DNA of 9,658 nt from Gemmatimonadota bacterium (GCA_027294815.1 JAPULP010000369.1:1-9658); one strand, 5' to 3'; positions 1 through 7,248 are shown, numbered from the stretch's first letter. Notes: generated by a model not told the origin, from the letters alone. Numbers and translations: made by a program.

Positions 1-829
1 TCGGGCTCATTCCCCGCCGCATGTTGTCGACCGTCAAGAAGGCTCCGCACACCATGATGTTGGCTTCGCCGCGGCCGGTCGACCCGGCCGCGCCGATGTC
101 GTTATCGGTGTACTGGCCGGCGCCAATGATCGGAGAGTCTCCCACGCGTCCGGGAATCTTCCACGAAAGGCCGCTGGTCGTGGTCACCGACGAAATATCT
201 CCGTTGGTGTTCACGATGTTGATGTTGACCGTGCCGGTCTGACGCGGGATCATTCGTTCGTCGTTGGTGACGTTGATCCAGTCATCGTCAGGCCCACGGT
301 TGGCGCGCCAGCGAAGCCAGCGCTCGCGGGTTGCGTCGGTCATCAGATCTTCTTCTTTGAATCCGTACGACAGAGCGAATTTCTTGGCGCCTTCGCCGAC
401 CAGCATGATGTGGTCGGTGTACATGAGAACGTACTTTGCGACCACGCTCGGCGTCTTGATTCCCTCGAGCGCTCCAACGGCCCCCGCTCGCTTGGTGGGA
501 CCGTGCATGCACGAAGCATCGAGCTGAACGACGCCCTCTTCGTTTGGAAGACCACCGTACCCGACCGAGGAGTCCTCCGGATCGAGCTCTTGGATCTTCG
601 CGCCCTCGATGGCGGCATCCAGCGTGTCCATACCTTCGCCAATGAGTCGGCCGGCCAGCTCGACCCCCCGGAGACCGTTGGCCGACGCTGCGGCCACGTT
701 GCCGGCGGCGCGGCGAAGGTGAACGGCCGGAAAGCCGCTTTTGACGTTGAACGGTCCACTTAGGGTCGCCCCGGCGGCTACACCAGTGGCGGCGCCGAAA
801 AATTCACGGCGTGAGAATGAATCAGACAC
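1..829 (-). CDS. Tat-exported N4-(beta-N-acetylglucosaminyl)-L-asparaginase (glycosylasparaginase family), C-terminus outside window
   Basis: Ntn-hydrolase of the glycosylasparaginase / isoaspartyl peptidase family, which cleaves GlcNAc-asparagine or related beta-amide bonds. 276 codons are present; family members are about 320-350 residues, so the last 50-70 are missing. The N-terminus has a twin-arginine motif (SRREFF, residues 6-11) before a hydrophobic Ala/Gly stretch to about residue 22, so export as a folded protein is inferred. Family blocks follow in order: GGLPNEEGVVQLDAS (92-106), TDHIMLVGEGA (138-148), TTTSGLSWKIPGRVGDSPII (216-235) and GAAGSTGRGE (246-255). By alignment the autoproteolytic nucleophile is Thr200, at the start of the beta chain; Arg228 and Asp231 lie in the substrate-carboxylate loop. 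Thr-Gly precedes Thr200 instead of the His-Asp of the human enzyme; I recall Gly here in many bacterial members. The GTG start is set by a strong Shine-Dalgarno and places the Tat motif correctly. The family is confident; the natural substrate is not known. Confidence 0.93.
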   Translation of the reverse strand, partial: MSDSFSRREFFGAATGVAAGATLSGPFNVKSGFPAVHLRRAAGNVAAASANGLRGVELAGRLIGEGMDTLDAAIEGAKIQELDPEDSSVGYGGLPNEEGVVQLDASCMHGPTKRAGAVGALEGIKTPSVVAKYVLMYTDHIMLVGEGAKKFALSYGFKEEDLMTDATRERWLRWRANRGPDDDWINVTNDERMIPRQTGTVNINIVNTNGDISSVTTTSGLSWKIPGRVGDSPIIGAGQYTDNDIGAAGSTGRGEANIMVCGAFLTVDNMRRGMSP

Positions 830-834
830 TGTGT

Positions 835-843
835 ACCTCCTCC
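835..843 (-). promoter_or_regulatory. Strong Shine-Dalgarno of the asparaginase gene
   Basis: GGAGGAGGT on the minus strand ends five bases before the GTG at 829-827. It is a near-perfect anti-16S match at good spacing and is the main reason for choosing this non-ATG start. Confidence 0.85.
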
Positions 844-871
844 GGTGAAGCCAACCTGCGCGGGTCTCGGG

Positions 872-899
872 ATTTAACCGGACGCGCTGTGAGCGTCAA
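872..899 (-). promoter_or_regulatory. Putative sigma-70 type promoter for the asparaginase gene
   Basis: On the minus strand TTGACG (894-899) matches the -35 consensus at five of six bases. It is followed after 16 bases by TTAAAT (872-877), which matches -10 at four of six; the overlapping TAAATC gives a 17-base spacer. The start codon lies about 43 bases downstream, leaving room for a short leader with the Shine-Dalgarno. This is the best promoter match I see in the window. Confidence 0.5.
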
Positions 900-900
900 C

Positions 901-929
901 TTGCTTGGTGACTCGACCGCCTCTACGTT
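901..929 (+). promoter_or_regulatory. Weak putative promoter for the TPR protein / glycosyltransferase pair
   Basis: TTGCTT (901-906), a 17-base spacer and TACGTT (924-929) lie 14 bases before the ATG at 944. Each hexamer matches consensus at only three of six positions, so the call rests on spacing, position and similarity to the arrangement before the chemoreceptor gene. Confidence 0.3.
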
Positions 930-943
930 GAGCCCAGGTCTTC

Positions 944-1594
944 ATGGGACGAACCGACAACCAACCCGAGTCCGTAGCCGTCCGCTACGCCGCCTTTGTG
1001 ACCCTCGTCCTCCTGATCGGTGGTGGGCTACTCTTGGCGATTGGGGTGGGGATGGGGTGGTTAATCTTGATGGCCGGTGCGGTGGTTGGCGTGCTCGCCG
1101 GCGTGTTATTCCTGGTGTTCAAGCTGCTGGCCGCACCGTCGGCCGACGCGCTGCTGACCTTCCTCGGCGCACAGTCGGGATCGAGTACGCCTGCCCTCAA
1201 GGGCTACTCGGCGATCGAGGCCCTTGTCGCCCGAGGCCGGTATCAGGACGCAGCGTCTTCCTACCGCCGAGAGATTCGATCCGACCCGGGTGACATCGAA
1301 GCGAGATCCCGATTGGCGCAGCTTCTTTTGGATCGCCTCGATGATCCGGCGGGCGCAGCGCGTTTGTTGATCGAAGCCCGGGATCTGACGCGCCACGAAC
1401 CGCAGAAGATCGGTTATGCGTTGCGCCTCGTCGATCTCTACCGAAGCCGCCTGAAAGATCGAGGCAAGGCGCTGGTGGAGTTGCGACGCCTGGTGGATAC
1501 CTTCCCCGACTCACCCCACAGCGACGGCGCCCGGAATGAATTAGCCCAGCTGCTAGAGGAAGCGAGATTGGAGCGAGAAGCCGACCCGCTGTGA
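944..1594 (+). CDS. Small membrane protein with two N-terminal helices and TPR-like repeats
   Basis: 216 residues, not assigned to a named family. Two hydrophobic segments (about 16-35 and 38-62) are separated by only a few residues, so they form a hairpin that leaves both termini on the same side, most likely the cytoplasm. Residues 90-205 are helical and charged. They include a recognisable TPR-like unit (ALVARGRYQDAASSYRREI, 93-111, followed by DPGDIEAR, 114-121) and a tetratricopeptide/YbgF-like stretch around GKALVELRRLVDTFPDSPHS (174-193). Such repeats usually bind protein partners. The stop overlaps the glycosyltransferase start by four bases (GTGA), so the two are probably co-translated. 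The start has only a weak AGGT four bases upstream, but the ATG gives a sensible short soluble N-terminus ahead of helix 1. It may anchor or scaffold the glycosyltransferase; that is inference. Confidence 0.85.
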   Translation: MGRTDNQPESVAVRYAAFVTLVLLIGGGLLLAIGVGMGWLILMAGAVVGVLAGVLFLVFKLLAAPSADALLTFLGAQSGSSTPALKGYSAIEALVARGRYQDAASSYRREIRSDPGDIEARSRLAQLLLDRLDDPAGAARLLIEARDLTRHEPQKIGYALRLVDLYRSRLKDRGKALVELRRLVDTFPDSPHSDGARNELAQLLEEARLEREADPL

Positions 1595-2331
1595 ACGCAG
1601 TCACTCCCATCCTTTCGATTGTCGTCCCCGTATTCAACGAACGCGCCAACCTCGCGCCACTTCTCGAGGAGATCGAGACGGTGTTTTCCGAATTGGCGCA
1701 TGAGGTCTTGGCCGTTGACGACGGATCGACAGACGGTTCGCTCGAGGAGCTGGATCGCTTGAGCAACGATTACGATGAACTTCGCGTAGTCAGCCTGGAA
1801 GCACATGCCGGCCAGAGCGCTGCTTTGGCGGCCGGATTCGATGCGGCTCGCGGGCAATTCGTTCTCACGATGGACGCGGACGGCCAGAACGATCCGGCCG
1901 ATGGCCTCCGGTTGTGGGAGGTGGTTTGCGGCCCAGGCTCCGCGACCGCGGCCGTCGGTTACCGGGTTCAACGCGCGGACAGTCGGTGGAAACGGCTTCA
2001 GAGCCGGGTCGCCAACCTGGGGCGGGATCTGATTACCGGTGACGCAGTGAAAGACACCGGTTGTTCCCTGAAGGTCATGCCCCGTTCCGCCCTCGCTCGG
2101 ATTCCGAGGTTTCGAGGGATGCACCGTTTCCTGCCCACACTCCTGCGGTGGGACGGACAGGAAGTTCTGGAAATCGGCGTCTCGCACCGCAGGCGGTGGT
2201 CCGGCAGGAGCAAGTACGGTGCTTGGTCACGGCTTTGGGTTGGAATACGTGACGCCTTCGGCGTGAGATGGCTGCTCCGGCGCCGCTTGGTGTATCGTAC
2301 CCGGGAAAACCGGCGCGGCGAGAAGGGTTGA
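1591..2331 (+). CDS. Family 2 glycosyltransferase, dolichyl/polyprenyl-phosphate sugar synthase-like
   Basis: 246 residues with a GT-A fold signature: SIVVPVFNE (9-17), VDDGSTDGS (42-50), GQSAALAAGFDAA (74-86) and the metal-binding MDADGQNDP (94-102). The later blocks KDTGCSLKV (154-162), RGMHRFLP (175-182) and GRSKYG (205-210) belong to the DPM1 / GtrB / ArnC-like subgroup, which moves a nucleotide-activated sugar onto a polyprenyl phosphate or glycolipid at the inner face of the membrane. No clear transmembrane helix is present, only a short amphipathic basic C-terminus (about 224-242), so membrane contact may depend on that tail or on the upstream two-helix protein. The GTG start overlaps the previous stop as GTGA with no nearby Shine-Dalgarno, which points to re-initiation. 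Glycosyltransferase identity is firm; sugar donor and acceptor are unknown. Confidence 0.92.
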   Translation: MNAVTPILSIVVPVFNERANLAPLLEEIETVFSELAHEVLAVDDGSTDGSLEELDRLSNDYDELRVVSLEAHAGQSAALAAGFDAARGQFVLTMDADGQNDPADGLRLWEVVCGPGSATAAVGYRVQRADSRWKRLQSRVANLGRDLITGDAVKDTGCSLKVMPRSALARIPRFRGMHRFLPTLLRWDGQEVLEIGVSHRRRWSGRSKYGAWSRLWVGIRDAFGVRWLLRRRLVYRTRENRRGEKG

Positions 2332-2339
2332 ACTAAGTT

Positions 2340-2367
2340 TTGGGCTCAGATTTGTCGATGATATACG
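2340..2367 (+). promoter_or_regulatory. Weak putative promoter before the serine-synthesis pair
   Basis: TTGGGC (2340-2345), 16 bases, then TATACG (2362-2367) lie in the 60-base gap before the aminotransferase. Matches are three and four of six. The gap holds no convincing terminator hairpin, so read-through from the glycosyltransferase gene is equally possible. Confidence 0.25.
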
Positions 2368-2391
2368 GAGATTCCCCGAAGAGATGATTGC

Positions 2392-3480
2392 ATGACTACA
2401 TCGTTTGGCCGCTTCTTCCTCCCAGGCCCCACCGAGGTCCATCCGGAGGTGTTAGCCGCGCTGGCGCGTCCGATGATTGCCCATCGGGGCCGGGCAATGA
2501 CCGAATTACTCGGCGGCATGGAAGCGCCGCTGCAGTCGTTGTTTCGAACGCAGGGGCGCCCGGTGATCGGAACGTGTTCTGCGACGGCGTTCATGGAAAT
2601 GGCGATTCGATCCGGCGTGCGGAGCCGGGTGCTGTCGCTCGTCGCGGGCGCGTTCGGCAAACGGTTCGCCGCGATCGCCCAGGCGTGCGGGCGTGATGTG
2701 GTGACGTTGGAGGTTGCACCGGGACAAACCGTCGAGCCCGACATGCTCCGCGACGCGCTGGAGCGGAGCGACGTCGACGCCGTGACCCTAGTGCACTCGG
2801 AAACGTCAACCGGCGCGCTTGCTCCCCTGGAGCAACTCGCCGAGGTCGTGCACGAATTCGATGATGTCATGCTCTTGGTCGATGCGGTGACGTCGATGGC
2901 GGGGCTGCCGGTCGAAACGGACGAATGGAAGCTCGACTTCGTGTTGACGGGTTCGCAAAAAGCGCTCGCGCTGCCCCCGGGGTTGGCCCTGGCGGCTCAC
3001 TCGGAGCGAATGCTCGAGCGTGCGAAGACCGTACCCGAGCGAGGCGGATACCTGGACCTCGTGGCGTACGCCGATGCGGCCGAGAACCACCAGCCGACCA
3101 ACACCCCGGCGATCTCGTTGCTGTATGCGCTCGACACCCAGCTCGAGCGCATCACGGCAGAGGGTGGTATCGAGGCCCGGTGGAACCGGCACAAAGCCAT
3201 GCTGGACACGGTGGGGAAGTGGGTCGATGATCGCGGCGAGTCTCTCGGGCTGAGCTACCTGCCCGAGAAGGATCGCAGAAGTTGGACTGTTTCTTGTTTG
3301 CGCCTCGGCGGCGGACAAAATGGCCGCGAGATTCAACACACCTTGGCCGATCAGGATTGGATGATTGCGTCGGGGTACGGCCAGTTGAAAAAGACCACCA
3401 TTAGGATCGGCCACATGGGCGACCATTCGGTTGCCGAATTGCAGGAATTACTGAAGGTGTTGGAGGAGACGATCGCGTGA
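2392..3480 (+). CDS. PLP-dependent class V aminotransferase, probable phosphoserine aminotransferase (alanine-glyoxylate aminotransferase-like)
   Basis: 362 residues, full length for the fold-type I class V group. It opens with PGPTEVHPEV (11-20) and HRGRAMTEL (31-39), typical of alanine/serine-glyoxylate aminotransferase relatives. The PLP site is clear: HSETSTG (135-141), the pyridine-nitrogen Asp in VDAVTS (Asp164) and the Schiff-base Lys190 in TGSQKALALPPG (186-197). Arg338 in RIGHMGD (338-344) is the expected carboxylate clamp. The stop overlaps the serA GTG start (GTGA), so the two are translated as a pair. That makes transamination of 3-phosphohydroxypyruvate to phosphoserine the likeliest job, although the protein is not a SerC-type enzyme. 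The alternative is serine- or alanine-glyoxylate aminotransferase. A weak GAAGAG lies eight bases before the ATG. Family is certain; substrate is inferred from the neighbour. Confidence 0.93.
   Translation: MTTSFGRFFLPGPTEVHPEVLAALARPMIAHRGRAMTELLGGMEAPLQSLFRTQGRPVIGTCSATAFMEMAIRSGVRSRVLSLVAGAFGKRFAAIAQACGRDVVTLEVAPGQTVEPDMLRDALERSDVDAVTLVHSETSTGALAPLEQLAEVVHEFDDVMLLVDAVTSMAGLPVETDEWKLDFVLTGSQKALALPPGLALAAHSERMLERAKTVPERGGYLDLVAYADAAENHQPTNTPAISLLYALDTQLERITAEGGIEARWNRHKAMLDTVGKWVDDRGESLGLSYLPEKDRRSWTVSCLRLGGGQNGREIQHTLADQDWMIASGYGQLKKTTIRIGHMGDHSVAELQELLKVLEETIA
3462..3468 (+). promoter_or_regulatory. Shine-Dalgarno of serA inside the aminotransferase gene
   Basis: GGAGGAG sits eight bases before the GTG at 3477, within the last codons of the upstream gene. 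It supports the GTG start and means serA can load ribosomes itself as well as through coupling. Confidence 0.75.
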
Positions 3481-5072
3481 CCTTTGTTGTGGTGGTTGCT
3501 GACAATATCGATGAACAAGGCTTGGACCTGCTCCGCGACGAACAGGATTTCGAGGTCGTGTCGACGGTTGGCGCTCCCGATCAGCTACTTGAGGAGTTGG
3601 CTCGAGCGCACGCTTTGTTGGTTCGTTCGTCCACGCGTGTTACCGAAGACCTGCTCAGCCGCGCTCCGTTGCTACGGGTCGTCGGGCGGGCGGGCATCGG
3701 TGTCGACAACATCGACGTGCGGGCTGCCACGCACCGCGGTATCGCCGTGATCAATGCGCCAGGCGCCAACACGGTCAGCGCCGCGGAACACGCGTTTGCG
3801 CTGTTGTTGGCTCTGGTGCGCCGAATACCATGGGCCTCGGCCAGCATGCGGCGTGGCGAGTGGGACAGAAAGCGGTTTGGCGGGACTGAGCTCCGTGGGA
3901 AAGTGCTTGGTCTCGTCGGTCTGGGACGCATCGGAGCTCACGTCGCGGGAATTGCGCAGGCGTTTGGCATGGACGTCGTCGCGTTCGATCCGATGCTCTC
4001 GAGTGCGCGCGCAAAGGAGCTCGGCGTGCAACTCGTGTCGCTCGAGAAGCTGCTGAGTTGGGCAGACGTCATTTCTCTCCACGCACCCATTAACGATCAC
4101 ACCCGTGGCTTGCTCAACGCCGAGAGGTTGGCGTTGATGAAGCCGGGCGCGGTTCTCATCAACACGGCGCGGGGCGGCTTGATCGACGACCAGGCGTTGT
4201 TCGATGCGGTGGAGAAGGGCAAGCTTGCCGGAGCGGCCCTCGACGTGTTCGATCCGGAGCCGCTGCCAGAGGACTCTCCGCTGAGGCGCTCAGATAAAAT
4301 CATTCTTACTCCGCACCTCGCCGCATCCACTCAAGAAGCCCAGGTGCGGGTGTCGGTAGAAATCAGTCGGTCGGTGCGCGACGCATTGCGCACTGGTGAC
4401 GTGGGCGGGGCCGTGAACGTTCCCGGCGTATCGAGCGAAGTGCTGGCCCGATCCCGTGCGGCGCTCGATCTCGCCAAGCAAGTCGGGCGGGTTGCCGCGG
4501 TGCTGGCGCGTGGTCCCATTCAAGAGGTGGAAGTCGACTACGGCGGTCGCGACGACGGGGCCCCGAAACCAGTGATGCTCGCGGCACTCGAGGGAGTGCT
4601 GCGCGCCAGTGGCGTCGCTGCCGTGAGCCTCATCAACGCAGCGATGATCGCCGAGGAGCGAGAAATCTCCGTCCACCGGCGCATAGGCAAACCCGCCGCT
4701 GGGTACGAAACGACCGTTGGTGTGAAAGTGGGGACTCCGGATGGTGAGTTCACTGTGGTCGGAGCCCTGGCCGGTGAACAGCAGAGCGTCATTCGAATTG
4801 ACGACTACGCCGTCGACATACCGTCCATGGGAGATGTGCTGATTCTCAAAAATCGTGACGTGCCCGGTATGATCGGGCGGGTGGGCACCGTACTCAGCGG
4901 TGGTGATGTGAACGTTGGGTTCTTCCACCAAGCGCGTAACGAGCGGGCCGGAGGCGATGCACTCGCGGCCGTGGGTGTCGACCAGCCGCCGTCTGAGACG
5001 CTGTTGTCAAAGTTGAAGGAACTGCCTGACGTGCTCGAGGTGTGGCTCGTGAGGTTGGGTGACGGAGGTTAG
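3477..5072 (+). CDS. serA: D-3-phosphoglycerate dehydrogenase, long form with ASB and ACT domains
   Basis: First step of serine synthesis: NAD-dependent oxidation of 3-phosphoglycerate to 3-phosphohydroxypyruvate, in the cytoplasm. 531 residues, the usual size for the long form. An N-terminal substrate domain includes GRAGIGVDNID (70-80). The Rossmann domain has GLGRIG (148-153) with Asp171 positioned to select NAD. The catalytic set is Arg232 (NTARGGLID), Glu261 (DPEP) and His280 (TPHLAAST). Residues about 315-445 form the intervening ASB domain. About 453-528 form an ACT domain (RDVPGMIGRVG, 460-470), usually the serine-feedback site, so end-product inhibition is plausible. It starts with GTG overlapping the aminotransferase stop and has a good Shine-Dalgarno. 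Its stop shares four bases with the stop of the convergent chemoreceptor gene. PHLAAST has Ala where many SerA proteins have Gly, a minor change. Confidence 0.97.
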   Translation: MTFVVVVADNIDEQGLDLLRDEQDFEVVSTVGAPDQLLEELARAHALLVRSSTRVTEDLLSRAPLLRVVGRAGIGVDNIDVRAATHRGIAVINAPGANTVSAAEHAFALLLALVRRIPWASASMRRGEWDRKRFGGTELRGKVLGLVGLGRIGAHVAGIAQAFGMDVVAFDPMLSSARAKELGVQLVSLEKLLSWADVISLHAPINDHTRGLLNAERLALMKPGAVLINTARGGLIDDQALFDAVEKGKLAGAALDVFDPEPLPEDSPLRRSDKIILTPHLAASTQEAQVRVSVEISRSVRDALRTGDVGGAVNVPGVSSEVLARSRAALDLAKQVGRVAAVLARGPIQEVEVDYGGRDDGAPKPVMLAALEGVLRASGVAAVSLINAAMIAEEREISVHRRIGKPAAGYETTVGVKVGTPDGEFTVVGALAGEQQSVIRIDDYAVDIPSMGDVLILKNRDVPGMIGRVGTVLSGGDVNVGFFHQARNERAGGDALAAVGVDQPPSETLLSKLKELPDVLEVWLVRLGDGG

Positions 5073-7204
5073 GCCGGAGGCACGCTCGACGTCCCAGCAA
5101 CCGACGGCGGTGTGGCTCGGCGGAGACGGAAAGAACTCACATCCCCGATGAGGCGTTCGGCCACCTCCGCCAACGTTGCCGCGGACCCGGCGATCTCCTG
5201 CGTAGACGCCGTCTGTTGCTGGGCCGACGCCGCGATTTGCTCCGCGGCCGCGAGGAAGGCCTCGGTTCGGCCGGAGATATCGTTCAGTTGCGTCGAGATG
5301 TCCTGCACGAACTGCTGTGCCTGTTCGGCGGCTTCCGACGTTTCGTCGGTCCAGGCTTTATTACCCGACGCCGCTTCTGCTACCTCTTGCAGTCCCTGCG
5401 CAGCAGATCTAGCGATTTCCCGGACGGACTCACTTCCCGCCGCAATGCCTTCGAACCGGGTCCGTGTTCGTTCGACATTGGTGAGTACCTTGCCCACGGT
5501 TTCCGATGTCATGGTTGCCGCACGGGCCGCTTGCGTTGCCAGTTTGCGAACTTCATCAGCCACGACGGCGAATCCACGCCCCTCACCCCCCGTCGCTCCA
5601 GCCCGAGCCGCCTCGATGGACGCGTTGAGCGATAACATGTTCGTCCGGTTGGCGATGGCCTTTGTCTGTCCGACGAACCTTTGAATCTCTTGTGACATCT
5701 CGGAAAGGGCGTGTGCATCCTCGACGCCCTTGGCAATGTCGGCGGACAAACGCGTGAGTTCGTCACTGCTCTTGAGCAATAGGCTCTTGTGGTGCTCCGC
5801 CACGGTTTGCAGGGCCGAGTTGCGGGTGGCGGCGGTGCGAGTGCCGTTCGCGAGTGTCGAAGTAATCTCGAGGATGCGTTTGGTGTCCAGCGACGCGTTC
5901 TGGATGAGGCTTGCCTGTTCCGCTGCCTGGTTCGACAAGTGTTGACAGGTCTTCGACATTTCTTGGGTTGAAGCCGACATTTGCTCGGTGCTTGCCGAGA
6001 TCTGCTCCGCCATGGCCGCGGCCTCGTCCGCCGATGCGCGAATGGCCCCCACGAGGGTGGTGAGTGCCCGTACCATTTGGTGTACAGAGTTGCTGAGATC
6101 GTCCAACTCGTCGTCATCACCAGCGTTCGCAACCCTTTCAATGGTCAGGTCCCCCTCGGCGATGCGTTGCGCAATTGCTCGCGCCGCCGCGACGGGCCTC
6201 GTAATGCGTGTATCGAGCCAACTGGCAAAGGTGAGAAGCACGGTGAGCGACAGCGCGATCATCACGCCGCCGGTGACGTAGGCCGAGTTCCGCACGGTCG
6301 CGATCGGAGCGCGGGCCGTCACAGTCCTTTCACGGGCGAGTATCCACCACAGACCGTTCCCAGCCGGCACCGAAGCCACCAACTCGTTGAGGCCGTCGGC
6401 GGCCGCTGCCTCGACAGTTTGAGGCTGACCGGTCAGCGGGATGGCATCGATAGCGCCCGCCGTCTGCAGCAAAACTTCGTCGTCCGGAGAAACCAGCAAC
6501 CGTCCGAGAGAATCGACGACCTCCACGCGCGACGTGAAAACTTCGCCGTCGCCGTTGAGTAGGGCGGCCAGCGGCGAGAGATCGATAACCCCGGTGATCA
6601 CACCGAGTGGGGATCCGTCGCCCGGATCGATGATCGCTACCGAGTACTCCACGGCGACGAGTCCCGCGGATTCGTCGTGGACCGGGTCTGCTTGAAACGA
6701 TCCATCGGCTATCGCACGCTGCCACCATGCCTCGTCGTTCTGTACGAAGTCGGAGGTCCGATTCGTGGTCTCGACGTTGAATCCGTGGCGCTCGGTCAAG
6801 AAGATCTCCGCGAAGTCCGTTTGATTCCTGAATCCGAGGAGGTAGGCCCGTACTTCGGGGAAGCCACCGAGGGTGCGGTCTGAGTCGAACTGACGTTCTA
6901 ACTCGTCGAGTGAAAGTCCGGCGATTCCTCTGCGATCGACGTACGCGCCGCCCGCCCGGGCAGCATCCACCAGCGCCGGCATCTGGGCCAGCAGCTCCAC
7001 GTCGGCACGCCGCTCGTTCAGGTACCGCGCCAGAATACTGGAGGCGCGGAGGGCGTCGGCGGTCAACCGATCGCGAATGCTCCGCTCCATCTCGATCGAA
7101 GTGCTTCGAGTCATGAGGCCCGTAATCAGGCCAATCACCAACACGGCGAGGGGGGCGCCGATCAGGAGGACGGTGCTTCGGAGTTTCGATGCGGACCCGG
7201 GCAT
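5069..7204 (-). CDS. Methyl-accepting chemotaxis protein with extracytoplasmic dCache-like sensor, HAMP and signalling domain
   Basis: Transmembrane chemoreceptor of 711 residues. TM1 spans about 11-31. An extracytoplasmic region (32-305) looks like a double Cache sensor, with NDEAWWQRAIADGSF (156-170) matching its usual W-containing helix. TM2 is about 309-330, HAMP about 331-385 and a coiled-coil signalling domain runs to about 695. The kinase-contact hairpin is clear: NRTNMLSLNASIEAARAG (519-536) and GRGFAVVADEVRKLA (542-556). Between these arms lie three more residues than the usual G-E-x-G-R-G-F turn. Gln/Glu/Ala-rich helices carry likely methylation sites. No CheR-docking pentapeptide ends the protein; its tail is Pro/Ser rich. 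No other chemotaxis gene is nearby, so it is an orphan receptor whose ligand I cannot name. The ATG at 7204 gives a proper basic N-terminus before TM1. Confidence 0.96.
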   Translation of the reverse strand: MPGSASKLRSTVLLIGAPLAVLVIGLITGLMTRSTSIEMERSIRDRLTADALRASSILARYLNERRADVELLAQMPALVDAARAGGAYVDRRGIAGLSLDELERQFDSDRTLGGFPEVRAYLLGFRNQTDFAEIFLTERHGFNVETTNRTSDFVQNDEAWWQRAIADGSFQADPVHDESAGLVAVEYSVAIIDPGDGSPLGVITGVIDLSPLAALLNGDGEVFTSRVEVVDSLGRLLVSPDDEVLLQTAGAIDAIPLTGQPQTVEAAAADGLNELVASVPAGNGLWWILARERTVTARAPIATVRNSAYVTGGVMIALSLTVLLTFASWLDTRITRPVAAARAIAQRIAEGDLTIERVANAGDDDELDDLSNSVHQMVRALTTLVGAIRASADEAAAMAEQISASTEQMSASTQEMSKTCQHLSNQAAEQASLIQNASLDTKRILEITSTLANGTRTAATRNSALQTVAEHHKSLLLKSSDELTRLSADIAKGVEDAHALSEMSQEIQRFVGQTKAIANRTNMLSLNASIEAARAGATGGEGRGFAVVADEVRKLATQAARAATMTSETVGKVLTNVERTRTRFEGIAAGSESVREIARSAAQGLQEVAEAASGNKAWTDETSEAAEQAQQFVQDISTQLNDISGRTEAFLAAAEQIAASAQQQTASTQEIAGSAATLAEVAERLIGDVSSFRLRRATPPSVAGTSSVPPA

Positions 7205-7212
7205 GACCGGCT

Positions 7213-7241
7213 AACCTACGGAAGGCTTTCTTGGGGAGCAA
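7213..7241 (-). promoter_or_regulatory. Putative promoter of the chemoreceptor gene, close to its start codon
   Basis: On the minus strand TTGCTC (7236-7241), 17 bases, TAGGTT (7213-7218), then only eight bases to the ATG. If real, transcription would start at or within a base or two of the start codon. The hexamers are weak (three of six each) but mirror TTGCTT-17-TACGTT at 901-929. Confidence 0.3.
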
Positions 7242-7248
7242 GCCGTCT

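Noticed and set aside
1438..2187. 249-codon frame antisense to the glycosyltransferase
   Set aside because: The plus-strand frame carries the full set of GT2 motifs; the antisense product has no recognisable feature.
2306..2341. AAAAC...GTTTT inverted repeat around the glycosyltransferase stop as a terminator
   Set aside because: A/T-only five-base arms separated by 26 bases cannot form a stable hairpin, and part lies in the coding region.
4290..4931. 213-codon frame antisense to serA
   Set aside because: No domain or start signal, and the serA ASB/ACT domains on the other strand are well conserved.
6330..7241. 303-codon minus-strand frame overlapping the N-terminus of the chemoreceptor in another frame
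   Set aside because: Very Arg/Pro-rich translation typical of an out-of-frame shadow; the chemoreceptor frame has clear TM and Cache features over the same bases.
7224..7244. Inverted repeat GGCTT...AAGCC (and inner CTTG/CAAG) before leuS, as a terminator or T-box stem
   Set aside because: Five-base arms with an 11-base loop, no T-run, and far too little space for a T-box leader.
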